A stretch of DNA of 64,000 nt. It comes from Parachlamydia acanthamoebae. GTDB taxonomy: Bacteria; Chlamydiota; Chlamydiia; Chlamydiales; Parachlamydiaceae. Position numbers and translations under genes: made by a program. The stretch lies in the NCBI RefSeq assembly GCF_000875975.1, contig NZ_BAWW01000066.1, positions 372,001-436,000 of the forward strand. Reading direction: 5' to 3'. A model generated the notes under the pieces. The model was not told the origin of the DNA. It saw nothing but the letters and a program-made list of their open reading frames with translations, and searched no databases. Of the stretch, positions 45,213 to 53,668 are shown one piece after another; the stretch's first letter is position 1, and the number at the start of each line of letters is the position of its first letter.

Positions 45213-46102
45213 CTTTAAAAGGAACGATCACAGCGCTTATCACCCCTTTTACTGCGCAATACGATTTGGATGAGCAAGGATTATCCAAAAATATCCAATT
45301 TCAAATCGCATCTGGCGTCAATGGGATTCTTGTTTTAGGAACAACAGGAGAATCTCCCACGTTATCTCCTGAAGAACAAACACAAATTATCAAAATTGCC
45401 GTACGGGAAACGCAAAACAAAATTCCTGTTATGGTAGGAGTGGGTTGTAATAGCACCCATCAAACAATCGAAAAAGCCAAAAAAGCACAGGATTTGGGCG
45501 CGGATTCTCTTTTAGTTGTCACTCCCTACTACAATAAACCATCGCAAGAAGGCATTTTTAAGCACTTTGAAGCTTTGTCACAGCAAGTTTCATTACCCAT
45601 TTATGTTTATAATATTCCTGGCCGAGCAGGCGTTAATATTGAAATCGCAACCCTACAAAGAATTGCAACTCTACCTCATGTTGCCGGGATTAAAGATGCA
45701 ACTGGAAATTTGCTGCAAACCAGCGATACCATGCATCAGATCAGTCGTATCAATCCCAATTTCACCGTTTTTTGCGGAGATGATGCCTTAACTCTCCCCA
45801 TGATTTCTTTAGGTGCGCAGGGAATCATTTCGGTGGTTAGCAATCTAGTTCCCACACAAGTGAGCCACCTCGTTAACTACGCTTTGGAAGGACAATTTGA
45901 TTTAGCACAAAAAAGTCATTATGAACTTCTCTCCCTATTTAAAATGGCTTTTGTTGAAGTCAATCCCGCTCCAATTAAAACGGCCATGCAAATGTGTGGA
46001 AAACCCGCCGGGAGCTGTCGACTTCCTCTTTGCGATCTTTTACCTGAAAATAAAGCCAAGCTCCTTCAATTGTTACAAGAAATGCGCTTAATCAAACATT
46101 AG
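45209..46102 (+). CDS. dapA: 4-hydroxy-tetrahydrodipicolinate synthase
   Basis: Condenses pyruvate and aspartate semialdehyde; 297 residues from the chosen start. Motifs: GTITALITPF, GTTGESPTLSPEE, VTPYYNKPSQEG, YNIPGRAGV with the catalytic Tyr, and VAGIKDATG with Schiff-base Lys162. Start at 45209 is chosen because ATGA overlaps the dapB stop and the family N terminus begins there; an in-frame ATG at 45185 adds eight residues. Confidence 0.95.
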   Translation: MTLKGTITALITPFTAQYDLDEQGLSKNIQFQIASGVNGILVLGTTGESPTLSPEEQTQIIKIAVRETQNKIPVMVGVGCNSTHQTIEKAKKAQDLGADSLLVVTPYYNKPSQEGIFKHFEALSQQVSLPIYVYNIPGRAGVNIEIATLQRIATLPHVAGIKDATGNLLQTSDTMHQISRINPNFTVFCGDDALTLPMISLGAQGIISVVSNLVPTQVSHLVNYALEGQFDLAQKSHYELLSLFKMAFVEVNPAPIKTAMQMCGKPAGSCRLPLCDLLPENKAKLLQLLQEMRLIKH

Positions 46103-46109
46103 GACCACT

Positions 46110-47183
46110 ATGGAAAAAATCCCTGTTGGAATTTTAGGTGCTACTGGCATGGTAGGACAAAATTATTTGCGCTTATTGGAGAATCATCCCTGGTTTGAAG
46201 TTACATTTCTGTGTGCATCCCCACACTCCGCGGGGAAAACCTATGAAGCTGCTGTTGAACGCAGATGGCACATGCCCACACCTATTCCTAAAAGAGAAAG
46301 TCAGCTATATGTGTATTCTATTGATCAAATTTCTAAAGCTTTAGAGAAATGTCAGTTTGTTTTTTCGGCTATCGATACCGATGTAGCCAAAGAATATGAA
46401 GAGCAATATGCCGCTGCAGGTCTCCCTGTTGTATCCAATGCAGGCTACCATCGACAAACTCCCGACGTGCCGGTATTGATTCCTGAGATTAATGCCTCTC
46501 ACCTCTCGATTCTCCCTTCCCAACAACAAAAACGGGGATGGGAAAAAGGGTTTATTGTCACCAAACCCAATTGCTCAATTCAAAGCTACATGATCCCCTT
46601 GGCAGCTTTACACGAAAAATTTCAGCTAAAAAAAATCTTAGTGACCACCATGCAAGCAGTGAGTGGGGCTGGCTATCCAGGGGTTCCTTCGTGGGATATT
46701 TATGAAAATGTTGTCCCCTACATTGCTAAAGAAGAGGAAAAAACAGAAAATGAACCTCTTAAAATATTTGGAAGCATTGTGGATAATGAAATTATTCCCA
46801 CGCCTGATGTCCGCATTTCAGCCCATTGCAATCGTGTTCCTGTCTTGGATGGGCATCTCGCTTGCGTCTCGGTGGAATTTGCCACCCCTCCATCGCGAGA
46901 AGAAATCCTCTCCATTTGGAATGCCTATACACCCATAACACAAACACTAGAACTTCCTTCAGCCCCAGAAAAAACAATCCTCTACCGAGAGGAGTTAAAC
47001 CGCCCGCAACCCCGCCTAGACCGAGATGCCGGGAAAGGAATGGCCATCACAGTCGGACGCCTACGCCCATGCAATCTATTAGACTTCCGTTTTGTCGCGC
47101 TTTCTCACAATACCTTAAGAGGAGCTGCTGGAGGAGGAATTCTGAATGCTGAACTACTTTTTACCCAAAGATATCTCACATGA
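46110..47183 (+). CDS. asd: Aspartate-semialdehyde dehydrogenase, archaeal/fungal-type
   Basis: Makes aspartate semialdehyde from aspartyl phosphate; 357 residues. GILGATGMVGQNYLRLLENHPWFEV is the N terminus of the archaeal/fungal ASADH branch rather than the enterobacterial one. Active-site Cys155 in TKPNCSIQSYMIPL; substrate-binding RISAHCNRVPVLDGHLACVSVEF; C-terminal RLRPCNLLDFRFVALSHNTLRGAAGG. AGGA six bases before ATG. Placed between dapA and dapL in an overlapping operon, so it supplies the DAP route. Confidence 0.92.
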   Translation: MEKIPVGILGATGMVGQNYLRLLENHPWFEVTFLCASPHSAGKTYEAAVERRWHMPTPIPKRESQLYVYSIDQISKALEKCQFVFSAIDTDVAKEYEEQYAAAGLPVVSNAGYHRQTPDVPVLIPEINASHLSILPSQQQKRGWEKGFIVTKPNCSIQSYMIPLAALHEKFQLKKILVTTMQAVSGAGYPGVPSWDIYENVVPYIAKEEEKTENEPLKIFGSIVDNEIIPTPDVRISAHCNRVPVLDGHLACVSVEFATPPSREEILSIWNAYTPITQTLELPSAPEKTILYREELNRPQPRLDRDAGKGMAITVGRLRPCNLLDFRFVALSHNTLRGAAGGGILNAELLFTQRYLT

Positions 47184-48358
47184 CAAAACGTAACCCCCAT
47201 TTCAGCGCGCTAAAACCTACCTACCTTTTTCCAGAAATCAACCAACGGAAGTTGCAGTACCTGGCACAACATCCAACTGCCAAATTAATCAGTCTTGGCA
47301 TTGGAGATACAACCGAGCCCATTCCCTCTACCATTACACATGGCTTAGTGGATGGAGCGGCTCGTCTAGGGACCAAGGAAGGATATACAGGCTATGGGCA
47401 AGAACAAGGGCAAAGTTTATTAAGAGAAAAAATCGCAGAGAACATCTACCACAATCGAGTCTCTCCGCAGGAAGTTTTTATTTCAGATGGAGCCAAATGT
47501 GATATTGGACGTTTGCAAGCTCTTTTTGGAGGAGATGTTTCCATTGCGGTTCAAGACCCCGCCTACCCAGTCTATGTAGATGGAAGCCTTATGCATGGTG
47601 TAAAACAGATTCACTATATGCCATGTACACCAGAGAATCATTTTTTTCCCACATTGAAAACCACGCCACCCGTCAACTTGATTTATTTTTGCTCACCCAA
47701 TAATCCAACGGGTGCCGTTGCAACGCACGATCAGCTAAAAAAACTCGTGCAATTTGCAAAAATCCATCAATCGATCATTATCTTTGATTCTGCCTATGCA
47801 CATTACATTCAAGATCCGACTCTTCCCCGCTCAATTTACGAAATTGAAGGCGCTCACGAAGTCGCGATTGAAATGGGATCTTTCTCCAAAATTGCAGGAT
47901 TTACAGGAGTTCGATTAGGCTGGACGGTTGTTCCAGAAAAACTGTTATTTGAGGATGGCACACCTGTAATTAGGGACTGGACGCGTCTCTTCACGACCAT
48001 TTTTAATGGTGCTTCCAATATTGCCCAACAGGGAGGAATCGCGGCATTATCCACGCAAGGTTTTGATGAAATGCAACAATTAACCCAATTCTACCTTGAA
48101 AATGCCCGTCTAATTGTAGAAGGCCTCAAACATTTTCCCCTTGAAATTTATGGGGGAACAAATGCTCCTTATGTGTGGATTCGCTTTCCAGGTCAAAAGT
48201 CATGGGATGTTTTTCAAATGTTGCTTGAGAATGTCCAAATTGTGACAACTCCAGGATCTGGTTTTGGACCAGCCGGAGAAGGGTTTGTACGTCTGAGCGC
48301 TTTTGGTCATCGCGAAAATGTGTTAGAAGCTATTCAACGTTTACAAAAACTCTTTTGA
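47180..48358 (+). CDS. dapL: LL-diaminopimelate aminotransferase
   Basis: Product of 392 residues. It converts tetrahydrodipicolinate to LL-DAP in one step, bypassing DapD/DapC/DapE, the route typical of chlamydiae, plants and some other bacteria. FPEINQRKLQYLAQHP and LGIGDTTEPIP at the N terminus, GYTGYGQEQGQSLLREKIA, CSPNNPTGAVA, and PLP lysine K237 in GSFSKIAGFTGVRLGW. ATGA overlap with asd. End of the operon. The product feeds lysine and peptidoglycan synthesis. Confidence 0.95.
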   Translation: MTKRNPHFSALKPTYLFPEINQRKLQYLAQHPTAKLISLGIGDTTEPIPSTITHGLVDGAARLGTKEGYTGYGQEQGQSLLREKIAENIYHNRVSPQEVFISDGAKCDIGRLQALFGGDVSIAVQDPAYPVYVDGSLMHGVKQIHYMPCTPENHFFPTLKTTPPVNLIYFCSPNNPTGAVATHDQLKKLVQFAKIHQSIIIFDSAYAHYIQDPTLPRSIYEIEGAHEVAIEMGSFSKIAGFTGVRLGWTVVPEKLLFEDGTPVIRDWTRLFTTIFNGASNIAQQGGIAALSTQGFDEMQQLTQFYLENARLIVEGLKHFPLEIYGGTNAPYVWIRFPGQKSWDVFQMLLENVQIVTTPGSGFGPAGEGFVRLSAFGHRENVLEAIQRLQKLF

Positions 48359-48386
48359 ATGAACATATATGTATTCAATCCTTCAT

Positions 48387-48992
48387 TCACTCATTGCAAA
48401 TAACAATTTTGGATTTAAATGAATCATCGTTGTAATAGCGAGGATTGTTATAAATCGTTTTGCATCCGGGACATGTCGTCAAGGCATCGACAAGAGAGGA
48501 AGACTCCCATGCATCAATGCATGCAGGACAAATCAACCAGTTTTCATCTCCAATATCAGCGACAGGCTCTATGGAAGGATGTGGAAACTCTTTGTCCATT
48601 AACATTCTGTATCTGGCAAAATTTTCGACATATGGAACATCCCCCTCAACAAGCTGTCCATAATAATAAGGATCATTTATCCATTCTGGAAATGCCCATA
48701 AGGTAAAATAATCTTTTCGAAGATATGTCTCTAAACAAGCATACATCCAATATTTTGACATTCTTCCATCGATCACCTCAAATAGCGGGGAAGGGTACCA
48801 AAAAGGATAATCGCGACCATGATATTCACAAATAAAATACCAAATGTAACCTTGTTCGATGACCATGGCGTAAACAACATATATTTTACCGATGGTTAAA
48901 TGAAATTCGGCCTCTTTGGAAAATCCTGTCAACTTTCCGATCAAGTTTTCGGGAAGATTTAGTCCTTTATTCGTCAAACATCTTATAAGCAT
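48387..48992 (-). CDS. Hypothetical protein with a C-terminal zinc-ribbon-like motif
   Basis: Product of 201 residues; not recognised with confidence. Rich in Tyr/Trp (YIWYFICEYHGRDYPFWYP), then near the C terminus CPACIDAW and CPGCKTIYNN, a C-x2-C ... C-x2-C pair likely to bind zinc. AAAGGG precedes the ATG. The fold could be related to small immunity-type proteins, which often have such solitary aromatic-rich domains, but no toxin gene stands beside it. Separate transcription unit, convergent with dapL. Confidence 0.62.
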   Translation of the reverse strand: MLIRCLTNKGLNLPENLIGKLTGFSKEAEFHLTIGKIYVVYAMVIEQGYIWYFICEYHGRDYPFWYPSPLFEVIDGRMSKYWMYACLETYLRKDYFTLWAFPEWINDPYYYGQLVEGDVPYVENFARYRMLMDKEFPHPSIEPVADIGDENWLICPACIDAWESSSLVDALTTCPGCKTIYNNPRYYNDDSFKSKIVICNE

Positions 48993-49002
48993 TATATCCC
49001 TT

Positions 49003-49050
49003 TCATTTAAAGATCATACAAGCAACTCTTTCTCCTGATTCGCAAGAGCC
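49003..49050 (-). pseudogene. C-terminal remnant of an amine oxidase gene
   Basis: Minus strand reads CESGERVACMIFK and stop, matching CESGERVARMINHK at the end of the intact amine oxidase gene at 50334. The DNA match covers about 30 bp (around 49021-49045 against 50351-50375). Further upstream the similarity is lost. So a truncated duplicate of the oxidase 3' end lies on the far side of the methyltransferase gene. The rest of the gap 48993-49190 shows no gene. Confidence 0.65.
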
Positions 49051-49190
49051 TCTCCAGAAGAGGAACTCTTAGACATTCATAGATTTGAGAATGGTGGTTG
49101 TTGAGAATAAGAAACGATGCTTTACATTCGTAAATGAGGGATTACAAAAGTGTTGTTTTTTTTACCTTTATTTTCCCTCATCTTGCAGAT

Positions 49191-50009
49191 TTAGACGATT
49201 GTCTTTTTTTCAGCAATAAATTGAATGCATGTTGATTCCGAAGTGGGGTCATCAATTCGGTATATACATTTTTTTATCTCGTACCCAGCTTGAGTTAAAA
49301 GAGGCCTTACCATACGTCTATCGTGAAGAAACCAAGCTCCCATTTCTTTCAACATGTTCATTACTGGAACTTCTTCAGATTTTGTAGTATCACGGAAAAG
49401 GCTTCCAACAAAAAAACCATTATCTTTGATAAAGGTATCATGAATTTTTGTCCAGGTTGCGTGGAATTTGGAGGGATTGATGTAAGGAAGAACATCTGCT
49501 GCAATAACAAGATCTGCGGGCTCGGAAGGAACGAAGGCTGCCACTTCTGCTTCAATGATGCGCAATTGACCCGATTTAACTTCCTTGCTATTTTGCAATT
49601 CAAGAGCCTTTAATGCAGATCTCGAATAGTCAACCGCAATAACTCTCCATCCTTTCTGTAACAAATAATTGGTTGCACCCCCTTTACCACACCCAAGATC
49701 AATCGCTAACTTACCTTGACCAGATGTGCTATCGATAAATTCTTGTGCAACAGGTAAAATTTGTGGCTCGTGACCCTGTGCAAAAGCACCCCAGAATTCC
49801 TTTCGATTGCTTGGCATCCCAGGAACACGAGAATCTTTTTCCCCTCGCCATCGAACTGCTAAAGCATCTATAGAAGCCCATATGATATTCATATCCCGGG
49901 CAGTTTCGTCGTTCATCTCAACGATTGGTTTTTCATCATTTGGCTCTAGAACTATTTGACGAAATAGACTTATAGCTTCTGGATTATTTGGAACAAAATG
50001 GATATTCAT
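49191..50009 (-). CDS. Class I SAM-dependent methyltransferase
   Basis: From the preferred start, 272 residues. Motif I LAIDLGCGKGGATNYLLQKG, motif II VIAVDYSRSALKAL, and ADLVIAADVLPYI (motif IV region). The C-terminal half has FFVGSLFRDT and MVRPLLTQAGYEI, usual in small-molecule methyltransferases (UbiE/TehB-like). Substrate unknown. ATG at 50009 follows AAAGGA; the frame extends further to 50060 without a good site. Flanked by a full amine oxidase gene and a remnant of one. Confidence 0.85.
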   Translation of the reverse strand: MNIHFVPNNPEAISLFRQIVLEPNDEKPIVEMNDETARDMNIIWASIDALAVRWRGEKDSRVPGMPSNRKEFWGAFAQGHEPQILPVAQEFIDSTSGQGKLAIDLGCGKGGATNYLLQKGWRVIAVDYSRSALKALELQNSKEVKSGQLRIIEAEVAAFVPSEPADLVIAADVLPYINPSKFHATWTKIHDTFIKDNGFFVGSLFRDTTKSEEVPVMNMLKEMGAWFLHDRRMVRPLLTQAGYEIKKCIYRIDDPTSESTCIQFIAEKKTIV

Positions 50010-50209
50010 GATATTTCCTTTAAATCTAATTATGTATCTATGTTGTATTTTGCAATACAATTTAAGATGATTATTTAAAATTTACTAATTGATGCTGAAC
50101 CGATGATACAAGGATAATGACTGTCATAATTGTTGCAAGTCGTTTTTTTGTGGCGACATCGAAGATGAGTAAAAAATCGACTAAATTCATCCGAGGAATC
50201 TCATTTCAA

Positions 50210-50227
50210 AGGAGATTTGCCCCCCCC
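50210..50227 (+). repeat. Intergenic C8 tract with GGAGATTTG leader, copy 2
   Basis: Eight C (50220-50227) preceded by GGAGATTTG; compare 15583-15601. The gap 50061-50333 holds no gene. It lies between the methyltransferase start and the amine oxidase stop, both on the minus strand, so a promoter for the methyltransferase is expected in this gap. Confidence 0.5.
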
Positions 50228-50333
50228 TAATTGCAAAGAGTTCAAATGTTACAAAGAAAACGAACATTACGAGGAAAAATTTTTTATTGGGGCAACCAGG
50301 AATAATGTTCAAGTGAATTTATAACGAATAAAA

Positions 50334-51749
50334 TCATTTATGATTAATCATACGAGCAACTCTTTCTCCTGATTCACAAGCAGCTTCCATTGTTCCTGGT
50401 GCTTCTATTAAAATGGAAGCATGCTCGCCAACAAAATAGAGCCTTTCGTTAATTGGAGCAAAAAGCTTTTTAACTTGCTCTCCAAGCTCCTCGTTAATGG
50501 CAGTCAATGTCTTTTCTTGACCCGGGCCAATGCAGGAATAAGAACCTTTTGCAAAAGGGTCGTTTGGCCAACTATAACCAACCGGAGCCTCATAAGTGAT
50601 AAACACGTGATCTGTTGCAAGCACTGGGGAAATAAAAGAAGGGCATATATCCCCAAAAACAGTTTTGAGCATGGACCAATCTTGTTTATAAGTATCTTGG
50701 ATCGTATCTGTGGAAAATTGACTTGCTTCGCCCATGTAATGTAGCGTTAAAATATTGCAATTCACATCAAAATGACATCCCACCTGCCCATTGTTAAATC
50801 GGATTCTCTTTGAAAATGCTTTGGAAAAAGGAATCATGATTTTTGCGTTTGTGCCATACTGCACATTTTTTATGTCCTCAAGCCTTTTTGATGGAAGAAC
50901 ATTTTCTTCAAAATCAATGTCTTCATAAACAGAACAGGGAATGGCTAATACAAGGATATCCGCAGTTATCTGTTGACCATTTTGAAATGTAAGAACAAAT
51001 GTATCATTTACTTCTTTTGAAACCTGTTTGAGTACTTGATTCAGATGAAGTTTTCCTACAAGCATTTGAGCCAGTTTTTCCGGTAGTAAGGCATTTCCTC
51101 CTTTAATGCTCAAAAGATTAGTAAAATCATCTTCTTCTCCATTTTCTTTCTTACTAGCTGACACTATACCAAGAAGCATATCATACAATGTTTCCGTATA
51201 AAGAGGCGAAAGTTGTTCAATAGGAGCACCTTCATAGCTGGCTAACCTTACCGCCAAAACCTTATAAAGAGGATCTTCTTCATCCAGAATTCCATTTAAT
51301 ACCTCACGCATATTCTTAGATGTTTGGGAAAGATCGTCTAGTTGAGTTTTGAGATTCTCTGGATTAAATGATTTGCTTAAAAGTTGGTATACGGGAATCA
51401 GCTCTTTTCCATTAAAATAGGAATGGTTACGGTTAGCTTTATTTTTGACCAGCTCGAGGCCTAATTCTTCAATTAAACAAAGGATATTGGAGGATTCGCC
51501 ATCATCGATGATGCTTTGACCTCCTAATTCAGCAATTTTATCGCCTATTTTTACAGTGAGGATCCTTCCACCAACTCGATCGCGCGCTTCATATACATCT
51601 ACATCCATGCCCTTCTGCTGTAGTCGATAGGCCGCTGTCAATCCGGCTAGCCCTGCTCCGATAACAGCAACCTTTGGTTTACTTTCTGCAAAAATAGAGG
51701 TCGTTGTAAAAGTGATGGCCATTAAGCAAAGTATCCTTGAAAAAAACAT
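50334..51749 (-). CDS. Flavin-containing amine oxidase with signal peptide
   Basis: From the preferred ATG, 471 residues. Signal peptide about 1-21 (FFSRILCLMAITFTTTSIFA). FAD-binding dinucleotide fold VAVIGAGLAGLTAAYRL, then VYEARDRVGGRI and ELGGQSI; C-terminal LYFVGEHASILIEAPGTMEAACESGERVA is the usual second FAD motif of monoamine/polyamine oxidases. It oxidises amines to aldehydes with H2O2; export is unusual for this family. ATG at 51749 has AAGGA seven bases upstream; the TTG at 51764 is less likely. Confidence 0.88.
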   Translation of the reverse strand: MFFSRILCLMAITFTTTSIFAESKPKVAVIGAGLAGLTAAYRLQQKGMDVDVYEARDRVGGRILTVKIGDKIAELGGQSIIDDGESSNILCLIEELGLELVKNKANRNHSYFNGKELIPVYQLLSKSFNPENLKTQLDDLSQTSKNMREVLNGILDEEDPLYKVLAVRLASYEGAPIEQLSPLYTETLYDMLLGIVSASKKENGEEDDFTNLLSIKGGNALLPEKLAQMLVGKLHLNQVLKQVSKEVNDTFVLTFQNGQQITADILVLAIPCSVYEDIDFEENVLPSKRLEDIKNVQYGTNAKIMIPFSKAFSKRIRFNNGQVGCHFDVNCNILTLHYMGEASQFSTDTIQDTYKQDWSMLKTVFGDICPSFISPVLATDHVFITYEAPVGYSWPNDPFAKGSYSCIGPGQEKTLTAINEELGEQVKKLFAPINERLYFVGEHASILIEAPGTMEAACESGERVARMINHK

Positions 51750-52079
51750 CAGAACTTCCTTCAATCTATTATGATAGGCAAGAAATTATCCAGTTGTATC
51801 AAAGGATTTGATTGTTCTCAAGCGCTATACATCGTGCTATCAGGGTTTATTCACAGATTCCGACTTTTGCATTGATCTACTCGTCAAAAATTTGTCGGTC
51901 AACTGCGAAAGCTCCAATACAATATCTTCAAATGGAATTTGTTTCTTACCCATAGAAGAAAGAAAGTTATTCCATCTTTATAGCACTTTTTGGCGTCATA
52001 AAAATACCATAGAATAACGTCACCGACGTAAAGATCCCATCAATTGCTCCCTGAATTTCCCTCGCTAGACAAAAATCGT

Positions 52080-52269
52080 GTCAGTCCTACCATAAGACAT
52101 ACAACAGCAACTTGGCGCAGATATCAATACTCTTCGTGCTTGGCTTGGACATGTCTCTATTAATACAACGCATATCTATGTTGAGGTGGATCTTGAGATG
52201 AAGGCCAAGATATTGGCATGCCGTGAAGTAAAAAAACAAAAAAGCATAGGCGCGACGATAAAAACTTGA
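52080..52269 (+). pseudogene. Tyrosine recombinase/integrase C-terminal fragment
   Basis: IRHTTAT (box II Arg-His-Thr) is read near 52090-52112, then after a frame change GADINTLRAWLGHVSINTTHIYVEVDLEMKAK to a TGA at 52267-52269. LGHVSINTTHIY contains the box II His and the catalytic Tyr of tyrosine recombinases. About four codons are lost between the two motifs and nothing N-terminal remains. It is a relic of a mobile element. The rest of 51750-52079 shows no convincing gene. Confidence 0.82.
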
Positions 52270-52337
52270 TGGATTTCTTGGACTCTTTATGAAAGCCTCT
52301 CATAATTAAAGCAAAACAAGAAAACTGAATAAGTAAT

Positions 52338-53582
52338 TTAAAAGGATGAATAGGATTTAGAGGCTGAGTTACTAAATCTATCTTCAGCAAGTGATTTAAG
52401 CCCGTTAAAATTTTTTTCGGCAAGCTGGCAAATTTCTGTCACTTTCGTGTCGTTGTCAATACTAGGAGAAGAAATAATGGCATTCGTCCTTAACAATAAG
52501 TGATCAAAAAGTTCTGGATCTGAGAAAAGAAGCGGCTCTGCCTGCCCTAAAAGAGCGCAGATTGCATGCACCTTGTGCGTGTTACTATTGAGAGCAATAA
52601 ACGGCGTATTCAAACAAAAAGCTGCAATCGAATGATGGAATCGACCTGAGACAAGAAAAGTTGCTTGATTGATTGTATCTAGCCATTCTTCCATTGAAGA
52701 GGCTTTAATGAGTTCCCAGGGAGCTTCGCAATGCGTTTTTAGAAAACTGACAAATGATTGATCATCTTTTGATGGAAATGCTGCTGCACCGATCAAAACT
52801 TTAATCTCAAATCCTGTTGCAGCTATAGTTTCAAGATAGCGACATAATTTTTCTGCCCCAGTTTCAGAGAAAGCAGCCGAACCTGCAATAACAAGTGTTT
52901 TTTCCTTAATTCGTTTTTTGGTTCGGTAATGATCTCTAATATATAAAGGTAAGCAATCAAAACTTAAAGTAGATGCAATATTGATTTTTCTCATCTCATC
53001 TTGACTAACAGGTTCTCGAATAGCAATAAAGTCGAGTTCGGCATATATAGTTCTATAAATTGCTTGCGCTTGCTCTAATTCTCGCTCAGCCCTCTCCTTT
53101 TCAATTTCAAAATTTTCCAAAAAACAAGCAGATAGACCTGGATCGTCCTTGGGATAAGCGGAATGGTTGATGATCTCTACGTGCTTTTCAAAAAACTTTT
53201 TAGAAATATGAGCTAAATAAAGAAGAGCTTTAGGGCCAGACCGTAAATCATGAATAGTCCCTTCTCCTGTAATCACCACAGCAACAGCATTTTGAATTGC
53301 TTCAATGGTCTCCCTGTTTTCTTCACAGAATTGATCAAATTTCTGGAGATCGTTGAATTCTTCGAACTGGGGAACTTGTTTTAGAGCATAGGTTACATTG
53401 ATAGGAACAGCTTGTATGTCGAATCCCAATTCCTGAATTCCTTCTTTTAAAGCTGTACTTGTTCCTGTGCATCCCCAATGATACCAAGCAGAAGTGTCAT
53501 TGAAGAGAACTACTTTTTGATTTGCATAAACCGAAGTAAAAGCAGTAATGCTTAGAAGAAAAAGAACTCGGAAAATAGACAA
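52338..53582 (-). CDS. Polysaccharide pyruvyl transferase family protein with signal peptide
   Basis: Product of 414 residues. Hydrophobic N terminus (IFRVLFLLSITAFTSVYA) looks like a cleavable signal, unusual for this family. VVLFNDTSAWYHWGCTGTSTALKEGI, VVITGEGTIHD, DFIAIREPVSQDEM, TLSFDCLPLYIRDHY and VSGRFHHSIAAFCLNTPFIALNSNTHKV are typical of the PS_pyruv_trans fold (PF04230). Adds pyruvyl ketals to, or otherwise modifies, surface glycans. TTG start with AAGAGG six bases upstream. Located beside Wzc/Wza-like genes, hence part of a glycan locus. Confidence 0.8.
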   Translation of the reverse strand: MSIFRVLFLLSITAFTSVYANQKVVLFNDTSAWYHWGCTGTSTALKEGIQELGFDIQAVPINVTYALKQVPQFEEFNDLQKFDQFCEENRETIEAIQNAVAVVITGEGTIHDLRSGPKALLYLAHISKKFFEKHVEIINHSAYPKDDPGLSACFLENFEIEKERAERELEQAQAIYRTIYAELDFIAIREPVSQDEMRKINIASTLSFDCLPLYIRDHYRTKKRIKEKTLVIAGSAAFSETGAEKLCRYLETIAATGFEIKVLIGAAAFPSKDDQSFVSFLKTHCEAPWELIKASSMEEWLDTINQATFLVSGRFHHSIAAFCLNTPFIALNSNTHKVHAICALLGQAEPLLFSDPELFDHLLLRTNAIISSPSIDNDTKVTEICQLAEKNFNGLKSLAEDRFSNSASKSYSSF

Positions 53583-53668
53583 ATGAACCTCTTAAGTGAA
53601 AAAATAGTCTAATGCCTAATCTAGGAACGCCATTTTACGAGTAATCTTAATCGTAAAATGGCATCTGC

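Noticed and set aside
46200-46260. CRISPR array or other regularly spaced repeats in the window
   Set aside because: No run of spaced repeats was seen anywhere; ankyrin and helical-repeat genes show only divergent protein-level repeats.
46826-47152. 108-codon plus-strand frame inside asd
   Set aside because: Out-of-frame shadow of the asd coding sequence, Arg/Pro/Ser-rich.
51808-52017. 69-codon plus-strand frame before the integrase relic
   Set aside because: No ribosome site or family match; the opposite strand also holds a 37-codon frame, so neither is favoured.
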